Assembly: GCA_903871715.1 (NCBI GenBank)
Contig: CAIQHW010000448.1
Coordinates: forward strand, 1-12,649
Origin: an uncultured bacterium
Lineage (GTDB): Bacteria > Bacteroidota > Bacteroidia > Chitinophagales > CAIODY01
Reading direction: 5' to 3'
DNA: 12,649 bases
Of this stretch, positions 1 through 6,097 are shown piece after piece (the stretch's first letter is position 1; each line of letters begins with the position of its first letter). Under the pieces are notes generated by a model that saw nothing but the letters and a program-made list of their open reading frames with translations, was not told the DNA's origin and made no database searches. The position numbers and the translations under genes are program-made.

Positions 1-10
1 ATTGAGTCTG

Positions 11-45
11 TTTTGTTTTTATTCAAAAAATAATCTTCAATTTTG
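11..45 (+). promoter_or_regulatory. Candidate Bacteroidota promoter of the lipoprotein-kinase unit
   Basis: A TTTTG (-33-like, 11-15) is followed after 22 bases by CAATTTTG (38-45), one mismatch from the Bacteroidota -7 consensus TAnnTTTG. Transcription would start around 50-52, which leaves the ATG at 67 (or 58) as the start codon and excludes the in-frame TTG at 43. The match is imperfect in an AT-rich region, so this is tentative. Confidence 0.35.
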
Positions 46-66
46 AAATTGAAAATTATGATAACC

Positions 67-510
67 ATGAAAAAAATATTTTCAGTTTTGGTAATTGCCT
101 TTTTAATTAATGGTTGTATTGTTTTAAAAAAAGACAGTATCATAAAGATTGAAGAACCTACAGTTCCATTAATTGCCACAACATGGTATTTAACTAACAT
201 CAACAATCAACCAATAGAAATAAATTCTGAAAAACCAATAAAGTTAAAATTGTCTATTGGCAATACTTTTAAAGGTTTTGGGATCTGCAATCAAATTTGG
301 GGCGTGTGCAAAGTAATGAACACTCAAATAGAATTTAGCCACATCAGCCAAACCAAAATGGCTTGCGAAAAAATGAATATTGAAAAAAATTTAATAGATG
401 TTTTAAAACAAAGCAAGGCATACTTTATTAGTGGTAATAAGTTAAATTTGATAAACAGCAATACAACTATTTTAGCTACTTTTCAAGCAGTGGATGTTAT
501 TAAAAAATAG
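67..510 (+). CDS. META/HslJ-like (DUF306) domain lipoprotein
   Basis: The product is a 147-residue lipoprotein. The ATG at 67 gives a compact signal peptide, MKKIFSVLVIAFLINGC, with the lipobox cysteine at residue 17; the in-frame TTG at 43 and ATG at 58 only add residues before the twin lysines. Residues 39-141 fit the META domain (family of E. coli HslJ and Leishmania META1): a TW-YL opening strand, the GxCNxxxG loop at 72-79 (C74 N75), the TKMAC motif at 96-100, a helix with an early Glu/Lys cluster, and closing strands GNKLNL and ILATF. C74, C81 and C100 could form a disulfide. META-domain proteins have no agreed biochemical role; HslJ is linked to novobiocin resistance and stress. The kinase gene starts 3 bases after the stop codon, so the two are almost certainly co-transcribed, and the lipoprotein could act as an envelope accessory to the sensor. 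That role is inference; the domain call is solid. Confidence 0.85.
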   Translation: MKKIFSVLVIAFLINGCIVLKKDSIIKIEEPTVPLIATTWYLTNINNQPIEINSEKPIKLKLSIGNTFKGFGICNQIWGVCKVMNTQIEFSHISQTKMACEKMNIEKNLIDVLKQSKAYFISGNKLNLINSNTTILATFQAVDVIKK

Positions 511-513
511 AAC

Positions 514-3500
514 ATGAATTGGCTAAAAAAAATTACTCTCTTTTTGTTATTATTTATTTCCGTAAGGGTAGCAAAAGCGCAACAACATCATTTTGAATTT
601 ACTTATTATACTCAAGATAATGGCTTATCTACAGCTGTGATAATTCAAATTACAAAAGACAGTACAGGGTTTTTGTGGTTGGTTTCTGAAAATGGGTTGA
701 TGCGATTTGATGGCTACAATTTTAAATTATTTCGCCATAACCCTTTAGATAGCAACTCTATTCCATCCAATTATGTAAGCAATATTTGGGTAGATAAAAG
801 AGGAAATCTTTTTGTAAAACATACGATGGGTATAAGCCACTACAATTCATCCACACAAAGTTTCAAAAAAATAATCGAATTGGATAATAATAGAGAAGCC
901 AGTTTTATTAATTCCGATACTAATGGCACATGGATATTGAAAAATAACGAGCTATTACTAATTCATGAAAGAACGTTTAAAGTAGAAAAGTTTACCCTTC
1001 CCCCTTTTATAACAGTAGATGCATATTACCTTGCTAATTTTGATAACGGTAAACTTTTGTTGAGCAACGGCCATCAAATTATTGGATTCGAGCCATCTAA
1101 AAATAAAACCAAACTCATTCAAATCAATCGGCCAGATACTGCAACATTTAAAAGCTACGGCTACATTTTAAAACTGTTTCAGTATGACCATAAAACTTGG
1201 TTGCTTAGCCGCGATGGCTTGTATGAATTAAATAATGAAAAAAATATCTTTGTCAGGAAATTCAGTTTACCAATGGTTAAAAACAACTTGAGCAGTTGCA
1301 AATTTGTGTACAAAAGCTTGGTAAACTGCCTGTTGGTAGGCTTTTCAGAAAATAACTTGGTGAAAATAAATTTACAAACTGGTGAAGAAAACAACATCAA
1401 TTTAGAACCAACAAAAAAACTGAACAGCCCTGAAATGGGTGCTTATTCATGCTCTATTGGTAATAAAGTATGGGTTGGTGGTGGCAACAATTTTTATAAT
1501 GTTGACCTTAACAAAAATTCAGTTTCCAAATATTCAGTTGCTGTAAATACCCAACAATTTTCTGCCAAAGCCAATGTAGGCTGCATGTTTGACGATGGAG
1601 ATGTAATATGGGTAGCCGCACATGGCATTGGATTAGCTAAAGTTGAATTGCTAAACAATACATTTCATTCTTATCATCCATTTGAAAACAACGAGCCTGA
1701 ATTAAACGAATGGAGCAACAACATTCGCAGTATTGCTGATTGGGATGCTCTACACTACATAGTAGGTGCTATTTCTGGAGTGTTTTTATTCAATAAAATA
1801 ACACATCAATTTGAAAATTTACCAGCACCTTTTGGCAACAACAAAACACTTAATTTGAAAACATTTGCCACCAATAAAATAATGGTAGATGCTGATGGAA
1901 ACTGCTGGTTGTCTCAGCGCCACACCGATGGTGTATTTATTTTTATGAAGAAAAACGGGAAAATTATTCACGTCAATCCATTTACAAAAAATGAAAGCAA
2001 TACTGTAAAATCAATTTTTATTGATTCGAAAAAAAAATTGTGGCTAGGCACTAGCAATAATATTATTTATAGAACGGCTTTGAAAAACATATTCGACAAT
2101 AAAACATATCATTTTGAAAAATTAACGCTACCAAGCAACAAAGAAGAAATAAAATTTAACACCATTTTTTCCATCATCGAAAATAAAAAAGGTGAAATTT
2201 TAATAGCTTCTGAAAATGGCTTTTTCATTTTTAATTACGCCAATAATTCTTTTAAAAGATATTTTAGCAATGGCTCGTCAAAAGATGGAATTAGCGAAAC
2301 CAATACACGATGCTTTTTTGAAGCCTCTGATGGAAAAATTTGGATAGGCACCAATGGTGGTGGTTTAAATGAATTTGATGAAGCCACTCAAAAATTTATC
2401 CACTACACCACCGAAGATGGCTTGCCAGAAAACTACATCTATAGCATTTTGCACGATAGGTCTAACAATTTGTGGTTAGGTACCAATAAAGGTATTGGTT
2501 GTTTTAACTTACACACGAAGCGATGTACAAATTTTACTTTAAGAGATGGTATTCAAAATTTTGAATTTAACACAAACGCCGCCTTAGCTTCTAATGATAG
2601 CACCTTTGTTTTGGGGGGCATCAATGGCATCAGCATCTTCAATCCAGCTATTTCCAACATTTCTAAAGATATACCACCAGTAGTTTTTACCAGTTTTTTA
2701 GTAAATGAAAAACAAATGCCCATACAAGAAAAAACCGTAAAACTAGGTTATAACGAACACAATATCTCATTTCAATTTTCCGCATTGAGCTATTTTCAAA
2801 ACAATGAAAATCAATTTGCTTATTTGCTTGAAGGAGTAGATAAAATCTGGCATTTTTGCGGCAAACAACACCGTGTTGATTATTCCAATTTGCCATCAGG
2901 TAATTATGTATTTCGGGTGAAAGCCTGCAACAACTATGGTGTTTGGAACGAAGCTGGCACCAGCGTTGATTTTACCATTGCCACACCCTGGTGGAAAACA
3001 TGGTGGTTTACCATTGTGGCAGCCATTTTTATCGGCTTATTGGTACTATTGTTTTTTCGATTTCGCTTACAACAAACTATTCAATTACAAAATATCCGCA
3101 ACAATATTGCTAAAGATTTACACGATGAAATTGGCTCCAACTTGAGCAGTATTGCACTGTTCAACGAAGTGGCAAAAGAAAATGCAGCAAAAGAAAACAA
3201 CCATTCTATTTTACCCGTGTTGAACAAAATTGAACAATACACCAATATTTCGCAAGAAGCTATGAGTGATATTGTGTGGATGATAAACGCCAAAAATGAT
3301 GCTTTTGAAAACATTGCTTCGCGAATGCGCTCGATGGCTTCCGAAATTTTTGAAGCAAAAAATATTACACTGCATGTTGACATTGATGAGCAATTAAATC
3401 ATCAAAAACTAAACATGGCACAGCGAAAAAATTTCTACCTTTTATTCAAAGAAGCCGTTAACAACACGGCAAAATATGCCGATTGTAAACATGTTTTTTT

Positions 3501-3696
3501 GAAAATAATTTTACAAAATAATTTTATTGAAATGACGATAAGCGATGATGGCAAAGGGTTTGACATTGCAAAGGTAAAAAACGGAAATGGATTGTTGAAC
3601 ATGAAAAAACGAGCCGATGAATTGAAAGGCAAGTTTTCCATTACGTCCGAAATTGGTAAAGGCACATCAAAAACTTTAGTTTTTCCAATCCACTAA
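514..3696 (+). CDS. Periplasmic-propeller sensor histidine kinase (Reg_prop, Y_Y_Y, HisKA_3-like, HATPase_c)
   Basis: This 1060-residue membrane sensor kinase begins with a signal peptide likely cut after AKA (residues 20-22). Residues of about 30-735 are a predicted two-bladed periplasmic propeller built of Reg_prop repeats, visible as recurring D-x-x-G/K-x-(L/I)-W-(L/I)-G-T-x-x-G units, for example WLVSENGL, LWLGTSNN, IWIGTNGGG and LWLGTNKGIG. A Y_Y_Y domain follows at about 748-822 (FAYLLEG, then LPSGNYVFRVKACN). One transmembrane helix lies near 830-850 after the WWKTWW motif. The cytoplasmic part has the phospho-acceptor motif DLHDEIGSNLSS with H870, as in NarX/DegS-type (HisKA_3) kinases, an N-box EAVNNTAKYA at 980-989, a G1 box DDGKGF at 1011-1016 and a G2 region GNGLLNM at 1024-1030. 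It has no fused receiver or AraC domain, unlike the hybrid sensors of Bacteroides, so it should phosphorylate a separate regulator, most likely the NarL-type protein 100 bases downstream. The ligand is unknown; such propellers in Bacteroidota often sense glycans, but no polysaccharide-utilisation genes are nearby. Confidence 0.93.
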   Translation: MNWLKKITLFLLLFISVRVAKAQQHHFEFTYYTQDNGLSTAVIIQITKDSTGFLWLVSENGLMRFDGYNFKLFRHNPLDSNSIPSNYVSNIWVDKRGNLFVKHTMGISHYNSSTQSFKKIIELDNNREASFINSDTNGTWILKNNELLLIHERTFKVEKFTLPPFITVDAYYLANFDNGKLLLSNGHQIIGFEPSKNKTKLIQINRPDTATFKSYGYILKLFQYDHKTWLLSRDGLYELNNEKNIFVRKFSLPMVKNNLSSCKFVYKSLVNCLLVGFSENNLVKINLQTGEENNINLEPTKKLNSPEMGAYSCSIGNKVWVGGGNNFYNVDLNKNSVSKYSVAVNTQQFSAKANVGCMFDDGDVIWVAAHGIGLAKVELLNNTFHSYHPFENNEPELNEWSNNIRSIADWDALHYIVGAISGVFLFNKITHQFENLPAPFGNNKTLNLKTFATNKIMVDADGNCWLSQRHTDGVFIFMKKNGKIIHVNPFTKNESNTVKSIFIDSKKKLWLGTSNNIIYRTALKNIFDNKTYHFEKLTLPSNKEEIKFNTIFSIIENKKGEILIASENGFFIFNYANNSFKRYFSNGSSKDGISETNTRCFFEASDGKIWIGTNGGGLNEFDEATQKFIHYTTEDGLPENYIYSILHDRSNNLWLGTNKGIGCFNLHTKRCTNFTLRDGIQNFEFNTNAALASNDSTFVLGGINGISIFNPAISNISKDIPPVVFTSFLVNEKQMPIQEKTVKLGYNEHNISFQFSALSYFQNNENQFAYLLEGVDKIWHFCGKQHRVDYSNLPSGNYVFRVKACNNYGVWNEAGTSVDFTIATPWWKTWWFTIVAAIFIGLLVLLFFRFRLQQTIQLQNIRNNIAKDLHDEIGSNLSSIALFNEVAKENAAKENNHSILPVLNKIEQYTNISQEAMSDIVWMINAKNDAFENIASRMRSMASEIFEAKNITLHVDIDEQLNHQKLNMAQRKNFYLLFKEAVNNTAKYADCKHVFLKIILQNNFIEMTISDDGKGFDIAKVKNGNGLLNMKKRADELKGKFSITSEIGKGTSKTLVFPIH

Positions 3697-3779
3697 AATG
3701 CAAATTGTTTTCACTTAAAGCAGCCAAGTGTATACTAACAACTGCTATGCCTATGATTAGGGATTTTAAAACTGGTTTT

Positions 3780-3793
3780 CAAAATTAATTTTG
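3780..3793. promoter_or_regulatory. 14-bp perfect palindrome just upstream of the response regulator
   Basis: CAAAATTAATTTTG is a perfect inverted repeat ending 3 bases before the regulator ATG. It follows a second small dyad, AAAAC-TG-GTTTT (3768-3779). It could be an autoregulatory operator or a structure at the ribosome-binding region. The low sequence complexity makes chance occurrence plausible. Confidence 0.2.
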
Positions 3794-3796
3794 AGC

Positions 3797-4432
3797 ATGA
3801 TTAAAGTAATAGTTTACGACGATAATCGCGGCAGATTAGAAGGCTTAGAAATGCTCATCAATCAATCGCAGGGCATGAAATGTGTGGGCAGTTTTGAAAA
3901 CTGTTCGGAAGTGGCAAGCAATATTAATTTGCTAAAACCTGATGTGGTTTTGATGGATATTGATATGCCCAAAGTGAATGGTATTGAAGGTTTGAAGCTC
4001 ATTCGCAAGATTGCACCGCATGTGATGATCATTATGCAAACTGTTTTTGAAGACGAAGAAAAAATATTTGACGCCATCAGATTAGGTGCACATGGCTATT
4101 TTTTAAAAAAAACTTCGCCACTAAAATTGATGGAAGGGGTGAGGGATGTAATGGAAGGCGGTGCGCCAATGACAGCGTCTGTAGCAAAAAAAGTGTTAGA
4201 GTTTTTTCAAACCATCCCTTCTGAAAAAAAGAATGAAGAATTTGGATTAACTGAAAGAGAGAAAGAAATTTTATCGCATTTAGTAAAAGGCATGAGCTAT
4301 AAAATGATTGGAGAAGTTTGCCACATTACTTGGAACACCGTGAATTCGCACTGTAAAAATATTTACGACAAGCTGCACGTACATTCTGCTACTGAAGCCG
4401 TTGTGAAGGCTTTGGAAAATAAAATTGTATAG
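3797..4432 (+). CDS. NarL/FixJ-family response regulator (receiver plus LuxR-type HTH)
   Basis: The product is a 211-residue DNA-binding response regulator. The ATG at 3797 is preferred to the in-frame TTG at 3791, because MIKVIVYDDN begins the first receiver strand directly. Receiver residues are complete: acidic pair D8/D9, phospho-acceptor D54 in VVLMDIDMP, T82 after strand 4, and K104 in the YFLKK motif. After a linker with KK and EE residues (about 140-148), a LuxR/GerE-type helix-turn-helix spans about 150-205: LTEREKEILSHLVKGMSYKM, then ITWNTVNSHCKNIYDKL, the recognition helix. The usual isoleucine-alanine motif (KxIA) before the turn reads KMIGEVCHIT here. It lies 100 bases after the histidine kinase on the same strand and matches the NarX-class partner expected for an H870 HisKA_3 kinase, so the pair is probably a complete two-component system. 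Target genes cannot be told from the window. It ends 11 bases from the oppositely oriented ctaA. Confidence 0.93.
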   Translation: MIKVIVYDDNRGRLEGLEMLINQSQGMKCVGSFENCSEVASNINLLKPDVVLMDIDMPKVNGIEGLKLIRKIAPHVMIIMQTVFEDEEKIFDAIRLGAHGYFLKKTSPLKLMEGVRDVMEGGAPMTASVAKKVLEFFQTIPSEKKNEEFGLTEREKEILSHLVKGMSYKMIGEVCHITWNTVNSHCKNIYDKLHVHSATEAVVKALENKIV

Positions 4433-4443
4433 AACCTCTATTT

Positions 4444-5475
4444 CTAAACCCTCACTTTTTTCACACCAAATCGGGTGAGCAAAAGTAAAGTCAATAAAAT
4501 TAATGCACCCGATTGATGTGCCACTCCCCAAAAAATCGGCACCTTTTCTGTTGACAATAAAATGGTTGTAATGCCCAACAGCACTTGCATTACAAGCATC
4601 GCAGGCAATAATTTAAAACTTCGCATTTGCAATTCATTTTTATTTTTCCACCAAAAAATTAAAATCAAAATGCTTAAAAAATAAGCCGTGTTGCGATGCA
4701 TAAATTGAATGAAAGTGATGTTTTCTAAAAAATTTTCTTTCATCGAAATTTGGATGTTGTAAATATTTTCTGGAAAATAATTCCCATTCATCGTTGGAAA
4801 AGTAGGAAAGTGCAAAGCCGCATGAGTACCTGCCATCAAGCCGCCCAGCGCAATTTGAAACGTGCATAAAATCACTAAAAAATTGAGGAGTAAAATTTTT
4901 GTTGACGAAATTTTTATCGTTTTTTTTTGTAGAAACAACGAACTGTAAATCCAAATTAAATAAGCAAAAGTGATGGTTGCCATCAACAAATGTGTGGTAA
5001 GGCTAAATGGTGTAACCCAAGCTCGGTCTTTCAATCCAGTGCTTACCATTGCCCAGCCAATAAAGCCTTGAACGCCACCCAGCACAAACAACACGAGCAA
5101 ATGTGGAATCAAATTTTTGCTCAACATTTTTTTGAAAATAAAAAAAACAAAAGCAATCATAAACACTGCGCCAATGCCACGAGCCCACAACCGATGAAAA
5201 TATTCCCAGAAAAAAATGTGTTTAAATTGGCTCAAATTCATGTTGCTATTTAGCAAATGAAATTGCGATGAGGCTTTATATTTTTCAAATAAAATTTGCC
5301 AATCGGCTTCGTTCATTGGTGGCATCCAACCCATTAGCGCATTCCACTCGGTTATCGAAAGCCCGCTACCAGTAAGCCTTGTAATGCCTCCTAAAATTAC
5401 TTGCACCATAATCATTACTGCTCCAGTGAGCAACCAATAGCCAACAAATTTGTGCATAGAATTTTGAGTGTTCAT
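4444..5475 (-). CDS. ctaA: Heme A synthase, COX15/CtaA family
   Basis: The product is a 343-residue integral membrane protein that oxidises the C8 methyl of heme O to the formyl group of heme A, the cofactor of aa3-type cytochrome oxidases. Eight hydrophobic segments are visible, at roughly 12-32, 99-115, 123-143, 157-178, 193-215, 262-276, 289-308 and 318-336. The four conserved heme-ligating histidines are present: H94 in EYFHRLWAR, H162 in TTHLL, H260 in FMHRNTAY and H320 in VAHQSGAL. The family signature GGITRLTGSGLSITEWN occupies 29-45. The HRLWAR form and the lack of the extracellular cysteine pair of Bacillus CtaA place it in the COX15-like group. It stands alone, with no ctaB or oxidase subunits beside it. 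Its 5' end diverges from the arsR gene (164 bases apart), and its stop is 11 bases from the response-regulator stop. Confidence 0.95.
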   Translation of the reverse strand: MNTQNSMHKFVGYWLLTGAVMIMVQVILGGITRLTGSGLSITEWNALMGWMPPMNEADWQILFEKYKASSQFHLLNSNMNLSQFKHIFFWEYFHRLWARGIGAVFMIAFVFFIFKKMLSKNLIPHLLVLFVLGGVQGFIGWAMVSTGLKDRAWVTPFSLTTHLLMATITFAYLIWIYSSLFLQKKTIKISSTKILLLNFLVILCTFQIALGGLMAGTHAALHFPTFPTMNGNYFPENIYNIQISMKENFLENITFIQFMHRNTAYFLSILILIFWWKNKNELQMRSFKLLPAMLVMQVLLGITTILLSTEKVPIFWGVAHQSGALILLTLLLLTRFGVKKVRV

Positions 5476-5485
5476 ACTTTTTTTG

Positions 5486-5493
5486 CAAAGCTA
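5486..5493 (-). promoter_or_regulatory. Candidate -7 box of ctaA
   Basis: On the minus strand this reads TAGCTTTG, a full match to TAnnTTTG, with only 10 bases before the ctaA ATG, implying a leader of a few bases. No -33 TTTG is seen at the expected 17-23 base distance. The same string apart from one base, continuing into CAAAAAAA, precedes the persulfide dioxygenase gene. Confidence 0.35.
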
Positions 5494-5572
5494 AATCGTA
5501 GAATTGGAAAATGGAGAAATGATTTTTTTAGAAAATTAGTTTCAAATCTTAAAACCTAATTAACAATTTTGC

Positions 5573-5602
5573 TTTGCTATTATTTTTTTATCCCTATATT
5601 TG
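5573..5602 (+). promoter_or_regulatory. Bacteroidota-type promoter of the arsR-family gene
   Basis: TTTG (5573-5576), an 18-base spacer and TATATTTG (5595-5602) match both halves of the Bacteroidota sigma-ABfr consensus (TTTG, 17-23 bases, TAnnTTTG). Transcription would begin near 5608, about 30 bases before the ATG at 5640. This excludes the upstream in-frame TTG at 5574 as a start. Confidence 0.65.
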
Positions 5603-5639
5603 TATTGCAATCTTTCTAATAACAAAAAACAATTTTAAC

Positions 5640-5987
5640 ATGCAAGAATTACAAGCAAAAGTATCCGACATTGAATTTCCTCATGGCGGTCATCCTGACA
5701 TTAAAATTAACGCAGGCGAGTTGAAAGTGGCTGTGAATGCGCTTCGAGCAATTAATCACAAGTTGCGTTATCAAATCATGAAAGTGATTGATGAAACAAA
5801 ACAAATCACTGTTACAGAAATTTATGTAAAGCTAAAAATTGAGCAATCTGTTGCTTCGCAACATTTGGCAATTCTTCGCGATGCAAAAATTGTAAACACA
5901 CACCGTGATGGAAAATTTATTCATTATTCTGTGAACAAAGAACATTTGGCTCACATTTCTAAATTGGTTTCTCAATTTGTGAAATAA
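5640..5987 (+). CDS. ArsR-family winged-helix transcriptional repressor without cysteines
   Basis: The product is a 115-residue regulator with the ArsR/SmtB fold. The first helices are ELKVAVNALRAINHKLRYQIMKVI (read in two parts, 27-50), the helix-turn-helix lies at about 57-80 (TVTEIYVKLKIEQSVASQHLAIL, in two helices) and the beta-wing at 81-98 (AKIVNTHRDGKFIHYSV). The C-terminal dimer helix is at 100-113. The start at ATG 5640 is fixed by the promoter at 5573-5602. Unlike arsenic, cadmium or persulfide sensors of this family (ArsR, CadC, BigR/SqrR), it has no cysteine at all, so thiol chemistry cannot be its sensing mechanism. Histidines cluster at the N-terminus (H15, H18) and in the last helix (H102, H105), where some family members bind zinc or nickel. 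A strong terminator follows, then the persulfide dioxygenase-rhodanese gene on the same strand. Regulation of that gene is likely but inferred from position. Confidence 0.88.
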   Translation: MQELQAKVSDIEFPHGGHPDIKINAGELKVAVNALRAINHKLRYQIMKVIDETKQITVTEIYVKLKIEQSVASQHLAILRDAKIVNTHRDGKFIHYSVNKEHLAHISKLVSQFVK

Positions 5988-6006
5988 GCAAAAATGATTT
6001 TTTTAG

Positions 6007-6040
6007 AACCCCGAAACAATTTGTTTGTTTCGGGGTTTTT
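6007..6040 (+). terminator. Rho-independent terminator after the arsR-family gene
   Basis: A perfect 13-bp stem (AACCCCGAAACAA at 6007-6019 with its complement at 6025-6037), a 5-base loop and a trailing T run (6036-6040) begin 20 bases after the stop codon. An A/T-rich tract on the other side (5998-6005, TTTTTTTA) does not give a U run for the minus strand, so it works mainly in the plus direction. It separates the regulator transcript from the downstream gene unless read-through occurs. Confidence 0.93.
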
Positions 6041-6074
6041 TATTTTCAAAACGGCAACTTTATTTCATTTGAAT

Positions 6075-6082
6075 TAACTTTG
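6075..6082 (+). promoter_or_regulatory. Candidate -7 box of the persulfide dioxygenase gene
   Basis: TAACTTTG fully matches TAnnTTTG and ends 15 bases before the ATG at 6098, so the leader would be short. A -33 TTTG is not visible at the normal spacing. The terminator just upstream makes a separate promoter here necessary. Confidence 0.45.
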
Positions 6083-6097
6083 CAAAAAAAATTAATC

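Noticed and set aside
43..66. In-frame extension of the META lipoprotein from TTG 43 or ATG 58
   Set aside because: The twin-lysine start at 67 gives a standard lipoprotein signal peptide, and the candidate -7 box (38-45) overlaps the TTG.
2687..3393. Several short minus-strand and alternate-frame ORFs inside the histidine kinase gene
   Set aside because: They are antisense or out-of-frame to a long gene with clear kinase motifs and show no domain, promoter or start context.
3786..3793. TAATTTTG as a -7 box for the response regulator
   Set aside because: It ends only 3 bases before the ATG and has no -33 element at the right spacing, so transcription would start inside the gene.
4990..5253. 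Plus-strand open frame opposite ctaA
   Set aside because: It is a shadow of the highly conserved ctaA coding strand, is Cys/His/Lys/Asn-rich without a recognisable domain, and lacks a promoter.
5574..5639. In-frame upstream extension of the arsR-family gene from TTG 5574
   Set aside because: It runs through both boxes of a good Bacteroidota promoter, so it is not translated; the extra residues are hydrophobic and not part of the ArsR fold.
5517..6008. A 17-base string AAATGATTTTTTTAGAA repeated at 5517-5533 and 5992-6008, flanking the arsR-family gene
   Set aside because: It is dominated by a T run, and such matches arise by chance in A/T-rich DNA. No target-site duplication or transposase supports mobility.
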